Origin: Streptomyces sp. Root431
Lineage (GTDB): Bacteria; Actinomycetota; Actinomycetes; Streptomycetales; Streptomycetaceae
DNA: 64,000 bases
Assembly: GCF_001426585.1 (NCBI RefSeq)
Contig: NZ_LMEI01000009.1
Coordinates: forward strand, 386,189 to 450,188
Reading direction: 5' to 3'
Positions 26,636-35,972 of the stretch are shown here, one piece after another (position 1 is the stretch's first letter; each line of letters begins with the position of its first letter). Under the pieces are notes generated by a model. The model saw only the letters and a program-made list of their open reading frames with translations, had not been told where the DNA came from and did not search any database. Position numbers and translations under genes: made by a program.

Positions 26636-26886
26636 TTCTCGCCCTCCCCGATCACATTCACCTGGAGCGAGACCCGCGTGGCGCCGGCCGCGAGCGATCT
26701 GCGCAGCAGCGCGTCGACCGCGGTGAGCACCTCGTCGGCGCCGCCTTCCGCCGTATTGCCGAACGGGCCGACGTCGACCGCGTCCAGTTCGGCCGACTGG
26801 ATGACCTCACGGGCCACGACCGCGTGCGCCGGCGCCTCGTCGAGGTCGAACGGCTCGGTCGTGAACTCCACTCTCAAACGCACCAT
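26632..26886 (-). CDS. MTH1187/YkoF-type thiamine-binding protein
   Basis: This 84-residue single-domain protein matches the small MTH1187 family: a first strand VRLRVEFTTEPFD, a helix AHAVVAREVIQSAELD, the VGPFGNTAEGGADEVLTAVD core and a closing strand GATRVSLQVNVIGE. Family members bind thiamine or a related ligand as ferredoxin-fold oligomers. It is divergent from hyi and shares a regulatory region carrying AllR-type sites. A link to thiamine diphosphate demand by glyoxylate carboligase is attractive but unproven. The start ATG at 26886 was chosen because the upstream extension has no homology. Confidence 0.75.
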   Translation of the reverse strand: MVRLRVEFTTEPFDLDEAPAHAVVAREVIQSAELDAVDVGPFGNTAEGGADEVLTAVDALLRRSLAAGATRVSLQVNVIGEGEK

Positions 26887-26943
26887 GCACCCAAAGTACG
26901 GCCCCGCCCCGGCCCGCGGGAGCCCCGGACCTGCGGGGACCTC

Positions 26944-27008
26944 TTGACAACGAGGACGCCCTGCTTGCAACATTCCGTCAGACAGAAACTTACTTCCGCG
27001 ATACGGAA
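26944..27008 (+). promoter_or_regulatory. hyi promoter with tandem AllR-type operators
   Basis: There is a -35 TTGACA (26944-26949) and a -10-like CAACAT (26968-26973) with an 18-bp spacer. Immediately downstream are TTCCGTCAGACAGAA (26973-26987) and TTCCGCGATACGGAA (26994-27008, perfect 5-bp arms), 21 bp apart. The region also lies upstream of the leftward thiamine-binding/HTH_22 pair. Confidence 0.7.
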
Positions 27009-27023
27009 GGAGCGCCGCCCCTC

Positions 27024-27875
27024 ATGGCCCGCTTCTCAGCAGGCGCAGGCACGGACCAGCGCTTCGATGTGAACCTGTCGATCCTCTTCACGGAACTCCC
27101 GCTCCTGGAGCGCCCCGCGGCCGCCGCCGCGGCGGGCTTCACCGCGGTCGAGCTGTGGTGGCCCTGGATCGACACCGCCACCCCCGAGCAGAGTGAGCTC
27201 GACGCCCTCAAGAAAGCCCTCGAGGACGCCGGCACCCAGCTGGTGGGTCTGAACTTCTACGCCGGACAGCTCCCCGGCCCGGACCGCGGCGCCCTCTCCG
27301 TACCCGGAGAGGAGTCGGACCGCTTCCGCGCCAACATCGAGGTGGCCGCCGACTTCGCCGCCTCGGTCGGCTGCAAGGCGCTCAACGCGCTCTACGGCAA
27401 CCGCGTCGAGGGCGTGGACCCGCAGATCCAGGACACCCTCGCCCTGGAGAACCTGGTCCTGGCCGCCCGCGCGGCCGACCGGATCGGCGCGATCCTCCTC
27501 GTCGAGACCCTGAACAAGCCGGAGTCGCCGCTCTACCCGCTGGTGAGCGCCCCCTCCGCGATCGAGGTCATCGACAAGGTGAACGCGGCCACCGGCCTCG
27601 GCAACGCCAAGTTCCTCCTCGACATCTACCACCTGTCGATGAACGGCGAGGACGTCAGCCGGGTCATCGCGGAGTACGCCGACAAGACCGGCCACGTCCA
27701 GATCGCGGACAACCCGGGCCGCGGCGCGCCGGGCACCGGCGAGCTCCCCCTGGAGCAGCTCCTCGGCGAGCTCAAGAAGGCCGGTTACGACGGCTGGGTC
27801 GGCCTGGAGTACAAGGCCGCCGACGCCGCCGCTTCCTTCGAGTGGCTCCCGGCCGAGGCCCGCCCGGCCCGCTGA
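27024..27875 (+). CDS. hyi: Hydroxypyruvate isomerase / TIM-barrel
   Basis: This 283-residue member of the AP-endonuclease-2/xylose isomerase-like TIM-barrel group interconverts hydroxypyruvate and tartronate semialdehyde. It shows the N-terminal FDVNLSILFTELPLLERP, the VELWWPW strand, metal/acid residues in ILLVETLNKPESPLYPL and FLLDIYHLSMNGEDV, and GHVQIADNPGRGAPGTGEL, which is diagnostic for Hyi. The start is ATG at 27024 with GGAAGGAGC upstream. It is followed 45 bases later by the reductase gene, forming the hyi-glxR operon. Confidence 0.95.
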   Translation: MARFSAGAGTDQRFDVNLSILFTELPLLERPAAAAAAGFTAVELWWPWIDTATPEQSELDALKKALEDAGTQLVGLNFYAGQLPGPDRGALSVPGEESDRFRANIEVAADFAASVGCKALNALYGNRVEGVDPQIQDTLALENLVLAARAADRIGAILLVETLNKPESPLYPLVSAPSAIEVIDKVNAATGLGNAKFLLDIYHLSMNGEDVSRVIAEYADKTGHVQIADNPGRGAPGTGELPLEQLLGELKKAGYDGWVGLEYKAADAAASFEWLPAEARPAR

Positions 27876-27920
27876 CCAGCGACTCCTCCCCCGTACCACC
27901 AGTTTTTGAGAGGCACCCTC

Positions 27921-28811
27921 ATGAGCAACCTTCCCAAGATCGCCTGGATCGGCCTCGGAATCATGGGCTCCCCCATGTCCGAGAACCTGCTGAAGGCGGG
28001 CTACGCGGTCACCGGCTTCACGCTGGAGCAGGACAAGCTGGAGCGCCTGGCCAAGGCCGGCGGCACCTCCGCCTCCTCGATCGCCGAGGCCGTGAAGGAC
28101 GCCGACGTCATCATCACGATGGTGCCCGCCTCCCCGCAGGTCGAGGCCATCTCCTACGGCCCCGAGGGCATCCTGGAGAACGCCAAGGAGGGTGCGCTGA
28201 TCGTCGACATGTCGTCGATCACCCCGCAGACCTCGGTCGACCTCGCCAAGAACGCCGCGGCCAAGGGCATCCGTGTCATCGACGCCCCGGTCTCCGGCGG
28301 CGAGGCCGGCGCGATCGAGGCCGTGCTCTCGATCATGGTCGGCGGCGAGCAGGCCGACTTCGACGAGGCCCTCCCGATCCTGGAGGCCCTCGGCAAGACC
28401 ATCGTGCTCTGCGGCCCGCACGGCTCCGGCCAGACGGTGAAGGCCGCCAACCAGCTGATCGTCGCGGTCAACATCCAGGCCTGCGCCGAGGCCGTCGTCT
28501 TCCTCGAGAAGTCCGGCGTGAACCTCCAGGCCGCCCTGGACGTCCTCAACGGCGGTCTGGCCGGCTCCACGGTCCTGACCCGCAAGAAGGACAACTTCCT
28601 GAACCGGGACTTCAAGCCCGGCTTCCGGATCGACCTGCACCACAAGGACATGGGCATCGTCACCGACGCCGCCCGCAACGTCGGCGCGGCCCTCCCGGTC
28701 GGCGCCGTCGTCGCCCAGCTCGTCGCCTCCCTGCGCGCTCAGGGTGACGGCGGCCTGGACCACTCGGCCCTGCTGCGCGCCGTCGAGCGCCTCTCCGGCC
28801 AGCAGGTCTGA
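27921..28811 (+). CDS. glxR: Tartronate semialdehyde (2-hydroxy-3-oxopropionate) reductase
   Basis: This 296-residue member of the beta-hydroxyacid dehydrogenase family reduces tartronate semialdehyde to glycerate. It has the Rossmann motif GLGIMGSPMSENLLKAG, the substrate-binding DAPVSGGEAGA near residues 118-128, and the catalytic Lys in GSGQTVKAANQLIVA. It also has a C-terminal KDMGIVTDAARNVG segment typical of GlxR/GarR. The start at 27921 (MSNLPKIAW) has GAGAGG upstream. It completes the Gcl-Hyi-GlxR route from glyoxylate to glycerate. No glycerate kinase is in the window. Confidence 0.95.
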   Translation: MSNLPKIAWIGLGIMGSPMSENLLKAGYAVTGFTLEQDKLERLAKAGGTSASSIAEAVKDADVIITMVPASPQVEAISYGPEGILENAKEGALIVDMSSITPQTSVDLAKNAAAKGIRVIDAPVSGGEAGAIEAVLSIMVGGEQADFDEALPILEALGKTIVLCGPHGSGQTVKAANQLIVAVNIQACAEAVVFLEKSGVNLQAALDVLNGGLAGSTVLTRKKDNFLNRDFKPGFRIDLHHKDMGIVTDAARNVGAALPVGAVVAQLVASLRAQGDGGLDHSALLRAVERLSGQQV

Positions 28812-28842
28812 TCCCACGCCCCTTCACCGGGGCCCCTGATTT

Positions 28843-28900
28843 CCGGTCGGCGGCGGCGCTGACACCTGTCCTGTCGCGCCCAGGCGTCGCCGCCGATCGG
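28843..28900. terminator. Possible terminator between glxR and katA
   Basis: The segment 28843-28858 pairs with 28885-28900 (CGGTCGGCGGCG-like arms, a few mismatches) across a 26-base loop. It is a weaker hairpin than others in the window. Confidence 0.4.
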
Positions 28901-28917
28901 AACACCACACTTCATTT

Positions 28918-28932
28918 TCAACAAACTGTTGA
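28918..28932. promoter_or_regulatory. TCAAC-N5-GTTGA operator at the katA promoter
   Basis: TCAACAAACTGTTGA is a near-perfect palindrome whose right arm runs into a -35-like TTGACG (28929-28934), 73 bases before the katA start. This is the same layout as at the uricase operon. Confidence 0.6.
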
Positions 28933-29004
28933 CGTCGCGTTCGGAGCGAATTTACGCTCCAGAGCACCCCAGCCAGCAGTGCAGCTCCCGTACGGAAGGT
29001 CACG

Positions 29005-30462
29005 ATGTCGAAGCGCGTGCTTACGACCGAGTCCGGCGCCCCCGTCGCCGACAACCAGAACTCCGCCACCGCCGGCGTCGGTGGCCCCATCCTGCTCCAG
29101 GACCAGCACCTGCTGGAGAAGCTCGCGCGCTTCAACCGTGAGCGGATCCCGGAGCGCGTGGTGCACGCCCGCGGTTCCGGTGCGTACGGCTACTTCGAGG
29201 TGACCGACGACGTCACCGCGTACACCAAGGCGGACTTCCTCGGCGAGGTCGGCAAGAAGACCGAGACCTTCATCCGGTTCTCCACCGTGGCCGACTCGCT
29301 CGGCGGCGCGGACGCGGTCCGCGACCCCCGCGGCTTCGCCCTGAAGTTCTACACCGAAGAGGGCAACTACGACCTCGTCGGCAACAACACCCCGGTGTTC
29401 TTCATCAAAGACCCGATCAAGTTCCCCGACTTCATCCACTCCCAGAAGCGCGACCCCTTCACGGGCAAGCAGGAGGCGGACAACGTCTGGGACTTCTGGG
29501 CGCACGCCCCCGAGGCGACGCACCAGATCACCTGGCTCATGGGCGACCGCGGCATCCCTGCCTCGTACCGCCACATGAACGGCTACGGCTCGCACACCTA
29601 CCAGTGGACCAACGAGGCGGGCGAGGCCTTCTTCGTCAAGTACCACTTCAAGACGAACCAGGGCATCCGCAGCCTCTCCGCCGACCAGGCCGCCGAGCTC
29701 GTCGGCAAGGACGCGGACTCGCACCAGACCGACCTGCTCCAGGCCATCGAGCGCGGTGTGAACCCCTCGTGGACCCTGTACGTCCAGGTCATGCCGGCCG
29801 CCGAGGCCGCGGAGTACCGCTTCAACCCGTTCGACCTCACCAAGGTGTGGCCGCACAGCGACTACCCGCTCCAGCGCGTGGGCCGCCTGGTCCTCGACCG
29901 CAACCCGGAGAACGTCTTCGCCGAGGTCGAGCAGGCCGCCTTCTCCCCGAACAACTTCGTCCCGGGCATCGGCCCCTCGCCGGACAAGATGCTCCAGGGC
30001 CGCCTCTTCGCCTACGCGGACGCCCACCGCTACCGCCTCGGTGTGAACCACACCCTGCTGCCGGTGAACGCGCCCAAGGCGACCACGGCCGAGAACTACG
30101 GCCGCGACGGCTTCATGGCCACGCGCAACGGCTCGCGCCACGACAAGAACTACGAGCCCAACTCGTACCAGGGCCCGGCCCAGACCGACGCCGCGCTCTC
30201 CGCGCCGCTCGCGATCCACGGCTGGACCGGCACCCACGAGGCGCCCGCGCACACCAAGGACGACGACTTCTTCCAGGCCGGCGAGCTCTACCGCCTGATG
30301 TCCGAGGACGAGAAGAAGCGCCTGATCGCCAACATCGCCGGCGGTCTCTCCCAGGTGTCCCGCGAGGACGTCATCGAGAAGAACCTCGCGCACTTCGCCG
30401 CCGCCGACGCGGAGTACGGCAAGCGCGTGGCCGAGGCGGTCCGCGCCCTGCGCGAGGACTGA
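29005..30462 (+). CDS. katA: Catalase (small-subunit, clade 3 type)
   Basis: This 485-residue haem catalase has the distal His in [17 protein letters not shown] (about residue 54), the distal Asn in [16 protein letters not shown], the NADPH-clade [14 protein letters not shown] loop, and the proximal haem-ligand Tyr in [15 protein letters not shown]. Length and motifs fit the monofunctional small-subunit group. Its position after hyi-glxR, and a promoter palindrome shared with the uricase operon, suggest it removes H2O2 made by uricase. No OxyR/CatR-type gene is adjacent. Confidence 0.96.
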   Translation: MSKRVLTTESGAPVADNQNSATAGVGGPILLQDQHLLEKLARFNRERIPERVVHARGSGAYGYFEVTDDVTAYTKADFLGEVGKKTETFIRFSTVADSLGGADAVRDPRGFALKFYTEEGNYDLVGNNTPVFFIKDPIKFPDFIHSQKRDPFTGKQEADNVWDFWAHAPEATHQITWLMGDRGIPASYRHMNGYGSHTYQWTNEAGEAFFVKYHFKTNQGIRSLSADQAAELVGKDADSHQTDLLQAIERGVNPSWTLYVQVMPAAEAAEYRFNPFDLTKVWPHSDYPLQRVGRLVLDRNPENVFAEVEQAAFSPNNFVPGIGPSPDKMLQGRLFAYADAHRYRLGVNHTLLPVNAPKATTAENYGRDGFMATRNGSRHDKNYEPNSYQGPAQTDAALSAPLAIHGWTGTHEAPAHTKDDDFFQAGELYRLMSEDEKKRLIANIAGGLSQVSREDVIEKNLAHFAAADAEYGKRVAEAVRALRED

Positions 30463-30483
30463 CCGCACAGCAGCACCCAGACT

Positions 30484-30519
30484 GCGTACGGCGCCTGACG
30501 GGAGGTCAGTGCCGTACGC
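30484..30519. terminator. Terminator after katA
   Basis: GCGTACGGC plus CTGAC on the left pairs with GTCAG plus GCCGTACGC on the right, with one or two unpaired bases and a short GGGAG loop. It lies 21 bases past the katA stop. Confidence 0.75.
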
Positions 30520-30966
30520 GGTCCGGATCGCCGACCCGGATGAGGGGTGGTCGGCGGACCGGACAAGCGTGAGGACCGCGGCGGCGTCGAGCCAGTGCGG
30601 TGGTAAGGGCGTCGGGCCCTCTTCTTGACCTGAAAGAAGGGGACAACCGGCACGCCCGTCGACACCGCCGCGGTCCTATCGCCCTTCCCCTTCCCCTTCC
30701 CCTTCCCCTCAGGGCCCACAGACTCCGTCCGGCGGCGCGAACGTCCTGTCGCGCCAGCCTCGTGCCGTCGGACGGGCACAACGGGAGAGCGTGGAACCAG
30801 GTTTACGGTCCTTGGTTCCGCGCTCTTCTTCGTATGTACGGGTACGGGTACGGCGACCTCGGCCGGGTCAGCGCATCGTTTCTGCGGTGAAGATCCGCAC
30901 CCGCTCGGAGGAGCGCACCGCGATTCGGGCCCTGTGCGCCCCGCGACCGCCGCTATCCACTGGTAC
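30520..30966. other. Non-coding gap with hexamer repeats
   Basis: I see no supportable gene between the katA terminator and the HNH protein. The stretch contains four copies of a CCCTTC hexamer at about 30683-30710 and three copies of GGGTAC-like hexamers at about 30836-30851. Short open frames here are out of step with genes of the family types seen elsewhere. Confidence 0.6.
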
Positions 30967-31632
30967 ATGATCAAGAACCTGCTGCGCGGTCTCGCGCCAC
31001 TCGCCCTGATCCTGTCCCCGCTCGCCGTCCCCTCCCCCGCACTCTCCGCCAACGTCATCCTCTTCCCCGACGCGCTGGCCGAGCTCACCGAGGCCGCCGA
31101 GGACCCGGACGGCTACAAGGCGTCGGCGTTCCGCCACTGGAACCAGGGGCTCGACCCGGCGGACGGCTGCGACACCCGCGCCGAGGTCCTCATCGCCGAG
31201 GCCGACGACGCCCCGAAGACCGGCGCCGGCTGCGCGCTGACCGGAGGCAAGTGGACCTCGGCCTACGACGGCCAGGGCGTCACCGACCCGGCCGCGCTCC
31301 GCGTCGACCACCTCGTCGCCCTGGAAGAGGCCTGGCAGTCGGGGGCCTCCGGCTGGACGGCGGCCCGGCGCGAGCAGTACGCCAACGACCAGGGCGCCGC
31401 CGCGACCCTCGTCGCCGTCACGGCCCGCAGCCAGAAGGAGAAGGCCGGGCGCGACCCCGCCGAGTGGGTGCCCTCGGACGCGACCCGCTACTGCCGCTAC
31501 GTCGGCGAGTGGGTGAGCACCAAGCTGCGCTGGGGCCTGTCCGCCGACAAGGACGAGGTGGAGGCGCTCAAGCTGTTCGCCGACGGGCCGTGCGAGGAGA
31601 CGGTCGTGCTCCGCTCGAAGGCTCCTCAGTAG
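30967..31632 (+). CDS. Secreted HNH-type (DUF1524/GmrSD C-terminal-like) nuclease-fold protein
   Basis: This 221-residue exported protein has a Sec signal peptide (residues 1-about 28, ALS-A region). The mature domain carries RVDHLVALEEAWQSGAS, in which DH and the downstream E form the HNH-like core. It continues to EQYANDQGAAATLVAV and QKEKAGRDPAEWVPSD, then two Cys around TRYCRYVGEWVSTK. This is the common Streptomyces DUF1524 secreted family, whose members resemble extracellular nucleases. The start ATG at 30967 gives a compact signal peptide. Its 3' end overlaps the convergent MFS gene by 65 bases. Confidence 0.85.
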   Translation: MIKNLLRGLAPLALILSPLAVPSPALSANVILFPDALAELTEAAEDPDGYKASAFRHWNQGLDPADGCDTRAEVLIAEADDAPKTGAGCALTGGKWTSAYDGQGVTDPAALRVDHLVALEEAWQSGASGWTAARREQYANDQGAAATLVAVTARSQKEKAGRDPAEWVPSDATRYCRYVGEWVSTKLRWGLSADKDEVEALKLFADGPCEETVVLRSKAPQ

Positions 31633-32806
31633 CGGCACGGGGCGGCTCGTCGGCCCTCCGGTCGGCCCGGGCGAGCGCCAGGGTGACGGTGAGCGAGGCG
31701 AGGGCGAGCAGCACCATGCCCGTACGCGGTGACGTGTACTGGGCGAGGGTGCCCGCCAGCGCCGCGCTCACCCCCTGGAGGGCGAGCATCCCGGAGGTGT
31801 GGAGCCCGAGCGCGTGGCCGCTCAGCTCCGCCGGCACCAGGGCCATCAGCCGTTCCTGGTGCAGCAGGCTCGCCGCGTACCCGCTCGCCGAGACCGTCAC
31901 CGCGAGGAGCGCGAGCGGCAGGGCCGGGTCGAGGGCGAACACCAGGAACGGGACCGCGAGCAGCGCCTGGAGCGGGAACCGGATCCGCCCTCGCAGCCGT
32001 GCCGGCAGGAATCGGCCGACGGCGGTGTCCCCGGCCAGCATCCCGAGCGCGGCGCAGGCGAAGAGGAGCCCGGCGCGCTCGGGGTCGTACGGCACGAAGA
32101 GCGACTCGCAGCCCACGATCAGCCCGTTGGGGATCCAGAGGGCCAGATAGGCGCGACGGCGCGCGGGCGAGGACAGCAGCCGCCGGTTGGTGCGCCAGGT
32201 CTCACCGACCGTGGCCCGGCCGGCGGCGCGGGGCGGGCGCGCCCCGAGGCCGAGGCGGGCGAGGAGCGCGGCGGCGAGGTAGAGGCCGGCGCCCACGAGG
32301 ACCGTGCCCCGCGGCGAGAGCAGGGCGATCAGAAGGCCGCCGGTCGCGAAGCCGCCGATCTGGCAGACGCCGACGGCCATGTTCGTCACCGAGCGGCCGA
32401 GGAGGAAGTCCTCGCGGGCGAGGATCTCGTTCAGGAGGCCGTAGCGCACGCCGCCGCCGAGCGAGGCGGCGAGCCCCTCGGCCAGCAGGATGACGAAGAT
32501 CGCCCAAGTCGGCAGCCCGGGAACCGCGAGGACTGCTGTGCCCAGGGCGAAGAAGAGCGCGATCCCGGAGATCGCGGCGCGCGGCGGCAGCCGGTCGGCG
32601 GCCGAGAGCAGGGTGGTCGCGCCGATCAGCTGGGCGAGCGAGGGTCCGAAGAGGGCGAGCGCGGAGAGGAGCGGGGAGCCGGTTGCGCGGTACACGAGCG
32701 TGGCGAGCCCGAGCCCGACGACCGTCTGCGCGGCAGTGGCGACGGCGCCGGTGAGGAAGAGCGGGGTGAACTCGGCAGTACGGAAGAGGTCGCGGTAGCG
32801 GGGCAT
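31568..32806 (-). CDS. MFS transporter
   Basis: This 412-residue major-facilitator protein has twelve predicted helices and begins MPRYRDLFRTAEFTPLFL. It includes the loop after TM2 (LLSAADRLPPRAAI) and the central loop ARPPRAAGRATVGETWRTNR. Relatives are putative efflux pumps in Streptomyces. Divergence from an ArsR-like regulator, with a palindrome between them, suggests a regulator-pump pair. The stop codon lies inside the HNH gene, and the hydrophilic C-terminal tail (SSGARPSPRTARRRTA) is encoded by that overlap. Confidence 0.9.
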   Translation of the reverse strand: MPRYRDLFRTAEFTPLFLTGAVATAAQTVVGLGLATLVYRATGSPLLSALALFGPSLAQLIGATTLLSAADRLPPRAAISGIALFFALGTAVLAVPGLPTWAIFVILLAEGLAASLGGGVRYGLLNEILAREDFLLGRSVTNMAVGVCQIGGFATGGLLIALLSPRGTVLVGAGLYLAAALLARLGLGARPPRAAGRATVGETWRTNRRLLSSPARRRAYLALWIPNGLIVGCESLFVPYDPERAGLLFACAALGMLAGDTAVGRFLPARLRGRIRFPLQALLAVPFLVFALDPALPLALLAVTVSASGYAASLLHQERLMALVPAELSGHALGLHTSGMLALQGVSAALAGTLAQYTSPRTGMVLLALASLTVTLALARADRRADEPPRAATEEPSSGARPSPRTARRRTA

Positions 32807-32844
32807 GCGGGGAGTCTCGGGCGCGGGCGACGGCCTCGGTAATG

Positions 32845-32862
32845 TTTCGCGCAGCAGCGAAA
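32845..32862. promoter_or_regulatory. Palindromic operator between the MFS and ArsR-type genes
   Basis: TTTCGC (32845-32850) and GCGAAA (32857-32862) are perfect arms around GCAGCA, 18 bases before the regulator start and 39 bases from the MFS start. It probably controls both divergent genes. Confidence 0.6.
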
Positions 32863-32879
32863 AGACGGAGGCGCACGGC

Positions 32880-33866
32880 ATGGGCTGGTGGCAGATCGGT
32901 ACGGACTCCCTCGCCGGGAGCAGATTCGTCGTCTCCCCGCTCGCCGAGACGATCGCGGCCCTCAAGACCCTGCATACGGCGGCCGGCGGGCACGGGTCCG
33001 GCGCCCATCCGGGAGAGCGCGCCTGGCTGGCCGCCCACCTGTCCGCGTACCGGGCGCGTCTCGCCTCCGAGCCGCTCGACGCGCTGCTCGTACGGGCGGC
33101 CATCGGCGACACCTGGAACGCCGACTTCCTGACGCCGACGCCGACGGGCGACCGCGAACGGTCCTTCGAGGAGGAGGTCGTTGCGGTCCGCGAGGCCGAA
33201 CCCGCCGACGCGGTAACTCAGTTGGAGGTCGCCGTCGGCGGGCCCGTACCGGAGCCGCTGCGGTCGGCGGCGGACCTGCCGCAGCGCATGGCGGAGGTCC
33301 TGGAGTGGGTGTGGCGGGAGACGGTGCTGCCCGACTGGCCTCGCCGCCGCAGGATCCTGGAGGCCGATGTGGTGGCGCGGACGGCCCGGTTGGCCCGGGA
33401 CGGCTGGGCGGCGGCGCTCGACGAGCTGTCCCCGGGGCGGATGCGCTGGCTGGGCGACGGGCGGCTTCAGGTCAACCCCCGTGCGTATCCACCGCGTTCG
33501 GTCGACGGCGGCCGACTGCTGTTCGTCCCGGTGACCCCCGGCACGGGCTGGGTCTCCTGGGAGGGTACGGAACGGTTCGCGGTGGTCTACCCGTGCGCCG
33601 GCGTCCTGGCGGACCAGTCGGGCCACGTCGCACCCCGGGCACTGGGGGCGCTGCTCGGCACGGCGCGGGCCGGCGTGCTTGTTCGGCTCCAAACCCCCAA
33701 GTCCACCAGCCAGTTGGTGGCGCTGACCGGGCAGGGACTCGGCTCGGTGGGCCGGCACCTGAAGGTGCTGCTCGACGCCGGGCTCGTGCGGCGGGGACGG
33801 GCGGGCCGGTCGGTCCTGTACGAGTGGACGGAGGCGGGCGCGGTGCTGGTGGCGGCACAGCGCTGA
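32880..33866 (+). CDS. ArsR-type winged-helix regulator with long N-terminal domain
   Basis: This 328-residue protein has a C-terminal winged helix-turn-helix (LQTPKSTSQLVALTGQGLGS then VGRHLKVLLDAGLVRRGRAGRSV, residues about 260-315). A large N-terminal DUF5937-like domain contains VLEWVWRETVLPDWPRRRRILEADV. This arrangement is common in actinobacterial ArsR-family proteins that sense small molecules or temperature. It is divergent from an MFS pump, with a palindrome in the intergenic region, and is probably its repressor. The ATG is at 32880. Confidence 0.87.
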   Translation: MGWWQIGTDSLAGSRFVVSPLAETIAALKTLHTAAGGHGSGAHPGERAWLAAHLSAYRARLASEPLDALLVRAAIGDTWNADFLTPTPTGDRERSFEEEVVAVREAEPADAVTQLEVAVGGPVPEPLRSAADLPQRMAEVLEWVWRETVLPDWPRRRRILEADVVARTARLARDGWAAALDELSPGRMRWLGDGRLQVNPRAYPPRSVDGGRLLFVPVTPGTGWVSWEGTERFAVVYPCAGVLADQSGHVAPRALGALLGTARAGVLVRLQTPKSTSQLVALTGQGLGSVGRHLKVLLDAGLVRRGRAGRSVLYEWTEAGAVLVAAQR

Positions 33867-33893
33867 CCGCACGGGAGAGCCGAGAACGCGGGA

Positions 33894-33927
33894 GACCCCC
33901 GCCCCGGTGCTCCTCGGGGCGGGGGTC
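33894..33927. terminator. Terminator between the ArsR-type gene and gcl
   Basis: GACCCCCGCCCCG (33894-33906) pairs perfectly with CGGGGCGGGGGTC (33915-33927) around an 8-base loop. It separates two convergent genes. Confidence 0.85.
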
Positions 33928-33950
33928 GGTCCCTCTGGCGAGGGGGTCGA

Positions 33951-35738
<1,788 letters not shown>

Positions 35739-35807
35739 GGGAGTGCTCCTGCTTCGGCCGGTCGGAGGCAAGCGTGCCCGGCGGCTCGGGGAGCCCGGGA
35801 GGCTTGT

Positions 35808-35875
35808 TTCCGTAATGCGGAAATACTGTTCTGCTATACGGAAGCAATGTAGGTCGGGTCCCGGAGAACCGTCAA
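35808..35875 (-). promoter_or_regulatory. gcl promoter with tandem AllR-type operators
   Basis: Leftward, -35 TTGACG (35870-35875), an 18-bp spacer and -10 TACATT (35846-35851) are followed by TTCCGTATAGCAGAA (35829-35843) and TTCCGCATTACGGAA (35808-35822), exactly 21 bp apart. The second has perfect arms that extend to 6 bp. Binding would cover the transcription start and initial transcribed region. Confidence 0.75.
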
Positions 35876-35972
35876 GAGAAGTCCGCCCCGCGGGATCACC
35901 GAAGTGGCCGAACTCCCTCCCCCGAGGTGGCCGATGGGTGGACGATGGGGCGGAACGACAGGGGGTCGGGTT

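Noticed and set aside
30600..30890. Small open frame rich in Pro-Leu repeats
   Set aside because: It is built from the CCCTTC hexamer array and has no ribosome-binding site or domain.
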